64,000 bases of DNA, taken from IMG/VR virus record IMGVR_UViG_3300024265_000045, positions 1-64,000 of that record. One strand, written 5' to 3'. Numbering within the stretch: position 1 is the stretch's first letter; each line of letters starts with the position of its first letter. Below are positions 1 to 8,139 of the stretch, piece by piece. The notes beneath the pieces are model-generated. The model saw nothing but the letters and a program-made list of their open reading frames with translations, was not told where the DNA came from and did no database searches. The position numbers and the translations under genes were made by a program. The stretch is from a virus.

Positions 1-1313
1 TTTACGAATAATTTTTCTTTGTCAATATCCCAATATGTTCTATTTCGTAATGGAATTATCGGAGCCTCTCGCACCATTCGGAGTCTTAATTCTACAGTTG
101 TTACTCGACTAAAGTTATCCTGAGGATTTAATCCAAACTTTTTGTTCAAAGTAGAACTCCACATTTCAGTACCTTCTTCAAGAACGAGTTTGGTTTCTTT
201 GTTATACCAGAACACTCTACCTTGTTCAGACACTTGAAATATTTTACCACCTTCATCATTTAAGATGCTCCAAATCGTACTACTTGCAAGTCTGACAAGT
301 GTTAGCTTTGGCTGACCTTTTGTATATCTAATATCATCAAGAAGATTTACAGTATCGGGAGCTCGCATCAAAGATACCAACTCTGTCAACTTTCTCATTG
401 CTGTTACTGGAAGGATCTCTCCCAATCCTTGTCGACCTCTGACACTTTTACCTTCTTTGTGGCGAGCAAATGTAGACCTTATAGTTTGAAATCTATTTGC
501 TAAATCATTGTCATGCGTAGCCTCAGCGATTTTACGTATAAGTTCTTTAGATTGATCCGAACCCCAACCTTCGTGAGCTAAGAATCCCGATAAGTATAAA
601 GATAAGTCATGACGTTTTCCTTCAATCCAATATTCAGATAACAAAGCTACTAATTGAAGGTCTGGTGGATGTTCTTCCTGAATTATGCTCATTATATTTT
701 GATAATTAGTTTTACGACTAAGCATAACTATAGGATCCAAAATTGGTCCTTTTTCCCAATTTGCTTCTGGATCTATGAACTTACTAAATTCCCCTGTTTT
801 TGGATGAACTCCAAGCGGAATTTTTAGAAGATTTCCTTTGGGTCTTGACTTGGATAGAGAGTCTTGTTTAGGAAATGTCTCTACATGAGTTGCTCCACTA
901 GACGGCAGGTTCTCGGTTGCTCGAACCCATTCTGCAACCTTTTTCGCGTGTTTAGCTAACATGGGTTCTTCTAGGAAAATTAAAACATGATAGCCTTTAC
1001 CACCTGAATATTCAATAACATGAGGTATATCTTCCAAATAAGCAGTAATCCTGAGTACAATCTCTTTAGCTTTTTCAAGATCAATACTATCGACATCCCA
1101 TCCTAACCACCTAACTGAATTTGATGTTTGTTGGAGTTGATAAGCTCCAGCAATAACATTTCCATCTATATGTTCCTGTAGAATATTTTCAGTGAGAGAT
1201 GCTTCTACCGGAGTATATGCAATATCAGTACCTCTACTTCTAGCAACAGCATGATAAGGATTGTCTCCGAAAATGCGTAGAAGTAGTCGTACGATGTGGT
1301 CATTTTCAGTCAT
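1..1313 (-). CDS. Archaeo-eukaryotic-type (Prim-Pol) DNA primase, partial
   Basis: This open frame starts with ATG at 1313 and stays open to the left edge, giving at least 437 residues without a stop; the C-terminus is outside the window. Seen: GWDVDS near residue 75, SGGKGYHVLIF near 105, and a KIPLGVHP segment near 180. That order (acidic DxD, SGGKGYH, basic/His motif) is typical of archaeo-eukaryotic primase domains such as those in TOTE-type and phage primases. It would make primers at the replication fork. Its start codon overlaps the polymerase stop (TAATG), so the two are probably translationally coupled. The unseen end could carry a helicase domain; that is only inference. Confidence 0.75.
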   Translation of the reverse strand, partial: MTENDHIVRLLLRIFGDNPYHAVARSRGTDIAYTPVEASLTENILQEHIDGNVIAGAYQLQQTSNSVRWLGWDVDSIDLEKAKEIVLRITAYLEDIPHVIEYSGGKGYHVLIFLEEPMLAKHAKKVAEWVRATENLPSSGATHVETFPKQDSLSKSRPKGNLLKIPLGVHPKTGEFSKFIDPEANWEKGPILDPIVMLSRKTNYQNIMSIIQEEHPPDLQLVALLSEYWIEGKRHDLSLYLSGFLAHEGWGSDQSKELIRKIAEATHDNDLANRFQTIRSTFARHKEGKSVRGRQGLGEILPVTAMRKLTELVSLMRAPDTVNLLDDIRYTKGQPKLTLVRLASSTIWSILNDEGGKIFQVSEQGRVFWYNKETKLVLEEGTEMWSSTLNKKFGLNPQDNFSRVTTVELRLRMVREAPIIPLRNRTYWDIDKEKLFV

Positions 1314-3259
1314 TAATTATTCTCTTGTGCTTGTACTTGTGCTTGTACTTTTTCTTGAGATACTCTACGTTCTTCTGAAGCTATTTCAGATGCTAATAAA
1401 AATGCTTCTAATTCAGACTGCGAAAATTCTTGTTCAGAGGCTATAACTTCTGAATCAAGCGGATAAAGTTCACCATAACTTTTTCCAATTTTAGTATCAG
1501 TTACAAATGGTATGTTGAAAATATCAGGAACTTGCATAAGTTCACTTAGCTTATTAGCAGAACGAACTAAATGTTCATCCGGAATTTCAAAGATTAATTC
1601 ATCATGAACTAAATTTAAAAGATTATGGTCAGTCCCTTGCTTTCTGCACCACTTGGCTGAGCGTATTTCAGCTACAGATAAAATGTCAGCGCACCCTCCT
1701 TGAATCTGTGCATTAGCTCCACGATACATATAGTCTCTATCTTCTTCTCTCCATATTCTCCCACTCCAATATCTAAGATATAAATAATCTTCACATTGAG
1801 CAATTCTCTCAAGAAGCCAGGGTTGAATACGGGGGAATGTTTGATAATATTTTTCTGTTATTTTCTTAGCTTCATATTTTGATTTATTTAATCGATACAT
1901 CAAAGTACCGAGAGTCATTCCATAAATAAGTCCAAAAGAAATAGTTTTACTCCATTCTCTATGAACTTTATCTCTCGTACCCCATACAGCTTCAGCAATA
2001 TCTCCATGAATATCTCTTCCAGCATATAAGGAGGAGAGCATAAATGGGTCTTCGGATAAAATACCGAACATTCGCATCTCCATTTGCTTATAGTCAATTG
2101 CTAATAGTGATTTACCAGGACGGGATATAAATGCTTTTCGAAGATTGTATTCCTCAGTTCGTTCCATACTGCCTGTGTAGACACTTTGAGTGAATCTACC
2201 CCGAACAGAACTAGGAACATTTTGAAGATTAGGTTTGCTTGAACTTAATCTTCCTGTTCTAGTTCCTGTTAGATTGAATGAAGAATGAACTACATTATTT
2301 TCGTCTGATAGAGTAGCCCATCGCTCAAGTGTCTTTGCCAGTTTAGCAGTTTCTCGTAAAGAAGCTATTAGCTCTCCTAAAGGATGCTTTACTTTCTCCA
2401 TAAGAAGGAAGGTACTGGTAGAAGCAGAATTGTACTTTCCTTTATCAGCAAATTTACTGCGATCAACTCCGTCAGCATCAGCAAATGGATTTACAGGTCT
2501 AGCAATTCCGAGACCCTCGTAGATCGCATTACTTAATTGCTTGTGACTGCGCCAATTAAATCTAGCACCGCAAGAATCGTATAAAGCTTCTGCTAATTTT
2601 GACTCAGTTTCTCGTAAAGCATCGTGAGCTCTATGCGTATAAGGTATATTGACTAGAAATCCAGTTTCTTCAACATCTATTAAATCACAAAGATAAAACA
2701 TATCCTTAACAAATACTGGAAGAAGTAAATTCTCTTCCAGTACAGGATATAATTTTTCAGCTAGATCGTAGGTTACAAGAGCATCGTTACAGCAGTATTT
2801 GACGGTAAGGTCTAAATCCCATTCCCAAACTTTATTTTTCTTTCCTCTAGGAGGTTCTTCTTGATATCCTCTTTTACTATCACTTCCAAGATAAATGTGT
2901 TCAGCGTTCGTTAATGCTTTACGAACACGACTATCTACTAAATGAACCATAACTGTCGTATCCCACAGAGTCCATCCAAGTTCTCTGGGTTGTATTCTCA
3001 AAAAGTGACAGTCAAATTTAGCATTATGCATGATGACAGTTGTTTCAGGACTTAACTGTCTCGTAAGATTTTTTAGATCTTCTATTTCTTTATAGTTTTC
3101 CACAGGCATATATCCCCAGACTTCTGCGTCTGGACAATATATTCCCATGCCAATGATTTTATTATCCCAAAATTTTAATCCAGTTGTTTCAAGATCAATG
3201 GCTACTTTCTTTCCGGAACACTCTAGAATTTTGCTCCGTGAAATTATTCCCATTTCCAT
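1313..3259 (-). CDS. polA: Family A DNA polymerase with 3'-5' exonuclease
   Basis: Replicative phage DNA polymerase of the Pol I family, without a 5'-3' exonuclease domain. Exonuclease motifs: VAIDLETTG (D22, E24), HNAKFDCHF near 78, and a YCCNDALVTYDL segment near 155. Polymerase motifs: A, DYKQMEMR (389-396); B, SKTISFGLIYG ending at 447; C, VHDE at about 551-554. The O-helix residue equivalent to E. coli Phe762 is Phe (F442). The length of 648 aa is normal for phage members. The start is set by GGAGG six bases upstream of ATG. The C-terminus is Gln/Glu-rich, with an imperfect VQAQ repeat. It is followed immediately by the primase gene. Confidence 0.97.
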   Translation of the reverse strand: MEMGIISRSKILECSGKKVAIDLETTGLKFWDNKIIGMGIYCPDAEVWGYMPVENYKEIEDLKNLTRQLSPETTVIMHNAKFDCHFLRIQPRELGWTLWDTTVMVHLVDSRVRKALTNAEHIYLGSDSKRGYQEEPPRGKKNKVWEWDLDLTVKYCCNDALVTYDLAEKLYPVLEENLLLPVFVKDMFYLCDLIDVEETGFLVNIPYTHRAHDALRETESKLAEALYDSCGARFNWRSHKQLSNAIYEGLGIARPVNPFADADGVDRSKFADKGKYNSASTSTFLLMEKVKHPLGELIASLRETAKLAKTLERWATLSDENNVVHSSFNLTGTRTGRLSSSKPNLQNVPSSVRGRFTQSVYTGSMERTEEYNLRKAFISRPGKSLLAIDYKQMEMRMFGILSEDPFMLSSLYAGRDIHGDIAEAVWGTRDKVHREWSKTISFGLIYGMTLGTLMYRLNKSKYEAKKITEKYYQTFPRIQPWLLERIAQCEDYLYLRYWSGRIWREEDRDYMYRGANAQIQGGCADILSVAEIRSAKWCRKQGTDHNLLNLVHDELIFEIPDEHLVRSANKLSELMQVPDIFNIPFVTDTKIGKSYGELYPLDSEVIASEQEFSQSELEAFLLASEIASEERRVSQEKVQAQVQAQENN

Positions 3260-3401
3260 CCTTATCCTCCGAAATACTTACAGTAATGAATTGTATGTCA
3301 TAAAACTCATATTCTGCATCACAAGTAGGGCAATAGAAAGTCCAACCCATACGAGTCTCTAAATCAATTTCTGCACACTTTTTGCAAGATGCAACTATCA
3401 T
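3195..3401 (-). CDS. Small zinc-ribbon protein
   Basis: A 68-residue frame with CKKC near the N-terminus and CPTC about 17 residues later, a classic two-knuckle zinc ribbon. The C-terminal half is acidic and low complexity. It overlaps the first 65 bases of the polymerase gene and starts 6 bases after the preceding stop. No strong ribosome binding site is visible, so translation probably depends on coupling to the upstream gene. The paired cysteines argue that it is real. Function unknown. Confidence 0.5.
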   Translation of the reverse strand: MIVASCKKCAEIDLETRMGWTFYCPTCDAEYEFYDIQFITVSISEDKDGNGNNFTEQNSRVFRKESSH

Positions 3402-3407
3402 ATCATG

Positions 3408-3698
3408 TTAGTTATCTTTTGCTTGTAACACCCGAGTATCTATAATAGCTGGTTGAAATACAGGCATGAATATGACTAAAATAATTTTCTCTAACTGACT
3501 CACAGGCATATCCGCTACTAGAGTTATTATCATTTGTTGATTTGCCAGTTCAGATGCTCTAGAAGCTAATTCACCAAAAAAATCTGACTGACCTTTATTA
3601 CATAAACTGAACATATAATTAGGATTGACAAACACATAGGATACAGGATCTCCTATAATTATATCCTCAGTTATAAGTAATTTACTCGGAGATACCAT
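3408..3698 (-). CDS. Hypothetical protein (96 aa)
   Basis: The frame is open further upstream, but AAGGA five bases before the ATG at 3698 marks that start, which overlaps the thyX end by 17 bases. The product is hydrophobic and beta-rich looking, with no recognised motif. It sits between thyX and the small zinc-ribbon gene, so it belongs to the nucleotide/replication operon. Function unknown. Confidence 0.65.
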   Translation of the reverse strand: MVSPSKLLITEDIIIGDPVSYVFVNPNYMFSLCNKGQSDFFGELASRASELANQQMIITLVADMPVSQLEKIILVIFMPVFQPAIIDTRVLQAKDN

Positions 3699-4455
3699 TT
3701 TTATCCTTGTATATACAGGGTCTATCAAAACTAGCTTCAAATCCGCATGGCTCGGGATATTCATACGGAGCTTTTAGAAATGAGGAAATATTAGCTCCCA
3801 AAGTATTATTCGCTAAATCTTTCATCTTTGTCAGAACATCTTGCCACTCTCCCGCTTGAGCTTGACAACACATCCTCTGCTTGTAAATGTTAGCAAGAGT
3901 TGATAAAGCACAACCGAAAAATACAGCGGTAAGAATATTAGTGGGCAATATTCCTCGAGCATCTTGACTAGGAATACCCTTTTTAAGTAGCAGTTCATAC
4001 GTATCTATAGTTAATACACCAACATCTGTATATACTGAGCTACAATCTTTTGAATTAGCTATATTTGTAGCTGTTAAAATAGAATATGTATTTTTCATAC
4101 CCAAGAAACGCATACTTTCTTGAGCGTAAGATGCTCCTACTCTAGTTCTAACTAACTGATGGGTAAAAGCTCTAGACACATCAGTAATTAGCCAAACTAT
4201 ATACATCATTTCAAGGGGGGTTCGTAATTGAGTATTGTGCATATCTTTCACAGCTTTGGTTATAGTTTTATCTGAAACATCCATAGCATCTAAAACTCCA
4301 CTGTAAGTTCCAACGACTTTAGCTAAGGTTTGTTCTGCTCGTTTCATCCAATCGATCAGATAAACCTTAGCGGTTGGGGACTTTACAAATCTTACATTGT
4401 AAGTTGTATTGTCTTTTCTAATCTTTTGAATCTGATGTACAACATTGTTCTCCAT
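3682..4455 (-). CDS. thyX: Flavin-dependent thymidylate synthase, divergent
   Basis: ThyX makes dTMP from dUMP using FAD, NADPH and methylene-tetrahydrofolate. Seen: HQLVRTRVGASYAQESMRF at about 100-118, which matches the ThyX signature region (usually RHRxxSxNxxSxRY) but with the central His replaced by Thr and one extra residue. The downstream DARGILPTNILT block and QAQAGEW block match the ThyX C-terminal helices. Length (257 aa) is typical. Start: AAAGGAG seven bases before ATG. The gene overlaps its neighbours on both sides in a nucleotide-metabolism operon. The altered signature leaves open a changed substrate or activity. Confidence 0.85.
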   Translation of the reverse strand: MENNVVHQIQKIRKDNTTYNVRFVKSPTAKVYLIDWMKRAEQTLAKVVGTYSGVLDAMDVSDKTITKAVKDMHNTQLRTPLEMMYIVWLITDVSRAFTHQLVRTRVGASYAQESMRFLGMKNTYSILTATNIANSKDCSSVYTDVGVLTIDTYELLLKKGIPSQDARGILPTNILTAVFFGCALSTLANIYKQRMCCQAQAGEWQDVLTKMKDLANNTLGANISSFLKAPYEYPEPCGFEASFDRPCIYKDKNGISE

Positions 4456-4801
4456 ATTCGATCTCCTTTACATCTTGTCCTGTCCAATTTCCTAATTCCA
4501 TCATTGCCAATGCAATCATGGAATATATTCCTATGTCCCTAAATATATTGTCAAGAGCATCTGTAGATTTTATACGCTCTTCAGGCGTAGCATTCAGTAC
4601 ATGTGTTCTCAATCTAGCAATTGCTCCTATCAATTCTACACTAGCTCCTAACACTCCAGTTTCAAGAATAGCATCACCGTGTTCTCTATTCTTTCGAACA
4701 AAAAGATTGGTCATTTCAAAAGCATTAGTGCAAATCTGATGTTCACGATCCTCTAATCTTTGCTCTAGCTTCATGTTGTTTGATTGTTGTTCTGACTCCA
4801 T
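4418..4801 (-). CDS. DUF1599/Nmad1-like nucleotide-associated protein
   Basis: A 127-residue, mostly helical protein. The core KNREHGDAILETGVLGAS...IGAIARLRTHV resembles the 'nucleotide modification associated domain 1' (DUF1599) family, a helical family often found beside nucleotide or base-modification genes in phages. A GGAGG lies nine bases before the ATG. It overlaps thyX downstream and the MazG-HAD gene upstream, so it is co-translated with both. The biochemical role of the family is not firmly established. Assignment rests on motif recall, not a search. Confidence 0.65.
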   Translation of the reverse strand: MESEQQSNNMKLEQRLEDREHQICTNAFEMTNLFVRKNREHGDAILETGVLGASVELIGAIARLRTHVLNATPEERIKSTDALDNIFRDIGIYSMIALAMMELGNWTGQDVKEIEYGEQCCTSDSKD

Positions 4802-5711
4802 ATTTGGGATCCTCCATAAAATTATCTACAAAAGCTACGTTATTTAATTCTCCCTCCAAAAATTCGTTATACGGAAATCTACGAGCAATAACTGGAATTC
4901 CTGAAGTTGCTGCTCGCATAATCCATACTGGATCATCATCTAAAATAATAACTTTATTGTTGACTGCAAGTTCATCAGCTAACAATATTCTCTTATCTTT
5001 AACAAACAAGAGATATTCAGGATTTAATCCGTGTAAAGACAGCCATGAATATGTGTCAAACCATACACTTTGAATTTCAGGAAATGGTCTAGCTGTAACG
5101 AATATGACTTTGAATCCTATAGATTGTAATTTTTTCACATATTGCGTAGCGTCTTTATATTCCTGAGCAAATACGTACATTCCAGCTTCTTCCAATCCTC
5201 GTTTCATTACTGCATAGTCAGGATATCTCATAGACAATACTTGATCCATCAGTAATGTTGATTGAGGTATGTCTGAAGTATCTTGGTCAGCCCACTCAAT
5301 AATTGTGTCATGTAAATTTACCAAAATTCCATCTAAATCAACAATTAAAATTTGCTCATTTGTAAGAAGTATATTTTCCTGAGTTAACATATGTTCAAGA
5401 AATTTGCTTTTTCTATCAACATATATTTGAATTTGCTCTGCCGAAAATCCCCAGATTTCCCATAGAGATAAAACATATTTAGTAAGATCAGCTAGTTGAT
5501 GTCCTATATTAGTTTCAATAAATTTAATGTCTTGCTTACGATGTCTTTTCCAATGAATAGCATCTAAAACATCATCTATTTCTGAAATCAAACCAAGTAA
5601 ATAAGTAGATGTCCATTCTTCTTTCGACAAAGGATTTGCCGCTCGTATTACGTTGTTATATTTTGACTGCTGTTCTAGCATAAGTTTCAAAATATTTTTA
5701 TCATTGCCCAT
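4743..5711 (-). CDS. dUTPase/MazG-like pyrophosphatase fused to HAD phosphatase
   Basis: Two-domain protein of 322 aa. Residues 1-115 look like an all-alpha NTP pyrophosphatase: LGLISEIDDVLDAIHWKRH (39-57, E44 and D47 as possible metal ligands) and HQLADLTKYV (71-80). Residues 120-300 are a HAD hydrolase: VDLDGILV (D125, D127), VIFVTARP near 200, and ILDDDP near 253. Known relatives hydrolyse dUTP or odd dNTPs and remove 5'(3') phosphates from nucleotides. Joining both steps would turn a dNTP into a nucleoside in one protein. Neighbours (ThyX, Nmad1-like) support nucleotide-pool control. Substrates are unknown. Confidence 0.78.
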   Translation of the reverse strand: MGNDKNILKLMLEQQSKYNNVIRAANPLSKEEWTSTYLLGLISEIDDVLDAIHWKRHRKQDIKFIETNIGHQLADLTKYVLSLWEIWGFSAEQIQIYVDRKSKFLEHMLTQENILLTNEQILIVDLDGILVNLHDTIIEWADQDTSDIPQSTLLMDQVLSMRYPDYAVMKRGLEEAGMYVFAQEYKDATQYVKKLQSIGFKVIFVTARPFPEIQSVWFDTYSWLSLHGLNPEYLLFVKDKRILLADELAVNNKVIILDDDPVWIMRAATSGIPVIARRFPYNEFLEGELNNVAFVDNFMEDPKYGVRTTIKQHEARAKIRGS

Positions 5712-6456
5712 TTCGAATGACTTCCTTTACTTTGGTATAAACTTCATGAGCTAATAATTTTCTATTTCCTGTAGCCAAACGTCCAATAGAAAAAACATTT
5801 GTTGGAAAAGTTAGCAACTCTACAGGAATAGTTGGATGAAGATCAAGAAATGTAGATAGCTCTTCCTTAGAATTATACCAAAAAGCATATTCCACAGAGA
5901 GTTTGCCAAATAACATAGACATTCGAACAACGGGATCGTCTCGAAGTCCATTATAGAGAACCAAATTAAATTCGCTTTGACATTTTTTTAGTAATACTGG
6001 AATGTATACAAGACCTTTACACATATTCGAAGTTATCTCTTCTTGAAGCAAGAAGGATTTAAATACAATGTCATAAGATTTTGCCAGTCGAATTATTTCT
6101 TCTGCGGAAGTAAATGTTCTAGCTTTAATCGCATGTAAATTTTGCCACAATGAACCTAAAACAAAATATGGTTCAAATGCAAATTCCATAAAGTATTGAT
6201 ACGAAAAGGATGAAGCTAATGTATCATCTCCCCATTGTTTTCCAACATATCCCAAAGAATCTCCAACTGAAGTTATATGAATTGGAAATTGTTGACTATG
6301 GTCAGACATAGAAGCAGGAAGCCATCTAAGCCAAAAAGCTCCAGACACTTCCATTCGTAAATCCGTAGCAAAAACATCTATATCACATTTTTCCTCTGAT
6401 GCAGCTTGGAAAGCATATGCAGCAGACGGACCCCCTCCTAAAATAGCAACTCGCAT
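5701..6456 (-). CDS. FAD/NAD-binding Rossmann-fold protein
   Basis: The N-terminus MRVAILGGGPSAAYA is a clear dinucleotide-binding glycine motif. The rest (251 aa) has no second motif I can name; a GRLATGN stretch near the C-terminus may close the FAD domain. GGAGG stands directly upstream of ATG. It overlaps the MazG-HAD gene by 11 bases. Candidate roles are a small flavin-dependent oxidoreductase or an FAD enzyme acting on bases or nucleotides. Its place in the ThyX-Nmad1 operon makes a nucleotide role attractive, but this is inference. Confidence 0.65.
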   Translation of the reverse strand: MRVAILGGGPSAAYAFQAASEEKCDIDVFATDLRMEVSGAFWLRWLPASMSDHSQQFPIHITSVGDSLGYVGKQWGDDTLASSFSYQYFMEFAFEPYFVLGSLWQNLHAIKARTFTSAEEIIRLAKSYDIVFKSFLLQEEITSNMCKGLVYIPVLLKKCQSEFNLVLYNGLRDDPVVRMSMLFGKLSVEYAFWYNSKEELSTFLDLHPTIPVELLTFPTNVFSIGRLATGNRKLLAHEVYTKVKEVIRNGQ

Positions 6457-6457
6457 G

Positions 6458-6859
6458 TTATCCTCCGGATTGAAATATTATGTTTGGATCAATGTTACGA
6501 GTAATAAGAAAATGATAGCGTAAAAGATTTAAAGCATCTGATTCATGTTGACTAATATTTTTATATTTCCATTTTCGAGCTTTCGCTATGGGTTTCCAAT
6601 GTCCTGGAAGTATACGAATAAATTTCTTAGTGCCGAATATTTGATCTAAATAACTATATATGGGACTGGTTCTCAAGGGAAATTTTTCTATGATAACTTT
6701 GTCAAACATACTGTCTATCAATGAAAAAATTTGAGGTTCATCCTGACATAATTTGAGAAATATTTCAGAATTATACGAAAATACATCCAAGGAAGTATTC
6801 GTAACAGTAGCGATAGCAACTCCTGTCGTGCGTCCGGGATCAAGACCTAGCCAGAACAT
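6458..6859 (-). CDS. RuvC-like Holliday-junction nuclease
   Basis: RNase H-fold resolvase type protein, 133 aa. GLDPGRTTGVAIA at residues 5-17 gives the first catalytic Asp. VIIEKFPL near 55-62 gives the central Glu. HESDALNLLRYH near 105 gives the C-terminal acidic pair. This pattern is common in small phage RuvC-like proteins that process branched DNA during replication and packaging. It is the last gene before the strand's terminator region on its right side, and ends one base before the flavoprotein gene. Confidence 0.82.
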   Translation of the reverse strand: MFWLGLDPGRTTGVAIATVTNTSLDVFSYNSEIFLKLCQDEPQIFSLIDSMFDKVIIEKFPLRTSPIYSYLDQIFGTKKFIRILPGHWKPIAKARKWKYKNISQHESDALNLLRYHFLITRNIDPNIIFQSGG

Positions 6860-6860
6860 A

Positions 6861-6903
6861 ATAAAAAAAACGGCGGGGGAGTACTCCTCGTCCTCCCCCC
6901 GCC
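6861..6903 (-). terminator. Rho-independent terminator downstream of the SSB gene
   Basis: Read on the minus strand, a GC-rich stem (GGCGGGGGGAGG paired with CTCCCCCGCC) is followed by G and then a run of eight T. It lies between the SSB-like gene and the RuvC-like gene. This is a textbook intrinsic terminator and should reduce read-through from the SSB/Sak4 genes into the ThyX-polymerase genes. The start codon of the RuvC-like gene is at its very end. Confidence 0.85.
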
Positions 6904-6925
6904 TTACACCAGAAAATAGCTGGAA

Positions 6926-7396
6926 CTACTTCAAAACGTCCGTAGGTATGCCTTCAGGCATCTTAACTTCTGGAACGTTGCTGTCAGATCCAGACATTGT
7001 ATGACTGGACTTGGCTGTCACAACTGGAGAAGTTTTCGCTGCTTTGTCGCTTCGAGCAAATACCTGAACACATTTCTGTCTCATTGTTCCCTGATATTCT
7101 TCATTGGCAATCTTACCACGAATAACCTTGCCAACAAAATCGTGATGATCCATCTCACCGGTTTCCGGAACTCCGCAAGCATTGAAAAATTCTTCGGTTT
7201 TCCAACGAGCATTCGGGGACAAAGATACCATCAGAAGAGTGGTAGCACCCTTCTCCGGAGTATTATCCTGGCAAGTGAGTTGGAACATCCAATACGGAAA
7301 TTCCCCAGTCTGCCGTTCTTCACTTTTGGTGATCTTGAAGAGATGTATCCCTTCAGAGAGCTCAACAATTTCACGCTTCAAATTTACTTTTGTCAT
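6926..7396 (-). CDS. Single-stranded DNA-binding protein-like (DUF669-type)
   Basis: A 156-aa protein whose first 115 residues look like a beta-barrel: GIHLFKITKSEE, YWMFQLTC, FVGKVIRGKIANEEYQG. This resembles the DUF669 type of phage single-strand-binding proteins that accompany Sak4 recombinases. The C-terminal 40 residues are Ser/Lys/Pro-rich and disordered looking. AAGGAG lies upstream of the ATG. It is next to the Sak4-like gene and ends at a strong terminator, as expected for an abundant protein. Confidence 0.75.
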   Translation of the reverse strand: MTKVNLKREIVELSEGIHLFKITKSEERQTGEFPYWMFQLTCQDNTPEKGATTLLMVSLSPNARWKTEEFFNACGVPETGEMDHHDFVGKVIRGKIANEEYQGTMRQKCVQVFARSDKAAKTSPVVTAKSSHTMSGSDSNVPEVKMPEGIPTDVLK

Positions 7397-7432
7397 ATTT
7401 AATTACTCCTTAATTGTGAACTAAAAAATTGA

Positions 7433-8128
7433 TTACGCCCAAAATGACATGATTTGTTCATATGTGGGACCTTCCATTATTTGAGGCAACGCATCTGAAC
7501 GATCTTTTGTTACTTGTAGTTGACCATCAAATGTCATTACTCGTATAGTCTCTCCTTCTGCATTTTCAGACTTGTCCATAAATCCAACAATATCCATCAT
7601 TCGACAGTAATTTCTGGCAGTCTTTTTACCAACAAGCTGTGGAACGATAGGGTCAGTTTCATATTGTCTAGCTTCAGACTGAGCTACAAATATAACATTC
7701 ATGGGCAAACTCTTCAAATCTCGAACCATTTTGTCGGCTCTATGAAGCATATATCCATAATCTGACTGACTAGGTAGATCTTGATAGGCTCTTCGTATAG
7801 CAGGAAATTTCCTGATTAAATATTCCATACATTTTTCTTGAAGTTCATTAAGAGAATCTACAACAACTGTTTTATAGCCATGCTCGGACTGTTCAATAAA
7901 CTCAAAAGCTTCCTCTAGATCTTCCCATAGTTCAATACCAAATTTACCTACCTTCAACTTAACTGAATCTAAACCTCCATCTATGTCAAGAAATACAACC
8001 TCATCCCAGGTTGAGCCAAATCTGGTCTTACCAACTCCTGACTCACCGTACACTAGCATTTTCACTCTTTTAGTATTAAATACTCCAGAATGAGTTTCTA
8101 ACATTAATCGTCCTTCTTCATCACGCAT
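7433..8128 (-). CDS. Sak4-like RecA-fold ATPase (AAA_24)
   Basis: A 231-aa core RecA-fold ATPase. Walker A is YGESGVGKT (27-35). Walker B is the TVVVDSLNEL segment. A MNVIFVAQSE strand has the sensor Gln typical of Sak4/RecA cores. Such proteins promote single-strand annealing or exchange and partner with DUF669-type SSBs, which is the gene just downstream here. GGAGAAAGTAA precedes the ATG. The Cas4-like nuclease upstream completes a recombination set. Confidence 0.88.
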   Translation of the reverse strand: MRDEEGRLMLETHSGVFNTKRVKMLVYGESGVGKTRFGSTWDEVVFLDIDGGLDSVKLKVGKFGIELWEDLEEAFEFIEQSEHGYKTVVVDSLNELQEKCMEYLIRKFPAIRRAYQDLPSQSDYGYMLHRADKMVRDLKSLPMNVIFVAQSEARQYETDPIVPQLVGKKTARNYCRMMDIVGFMDKSENAEGETIRVMTFDGQLQVTKDRSDALPQIMEGPTYEQIMSFWA

Positions 8129-8139
8129 TTACTTTCTCC

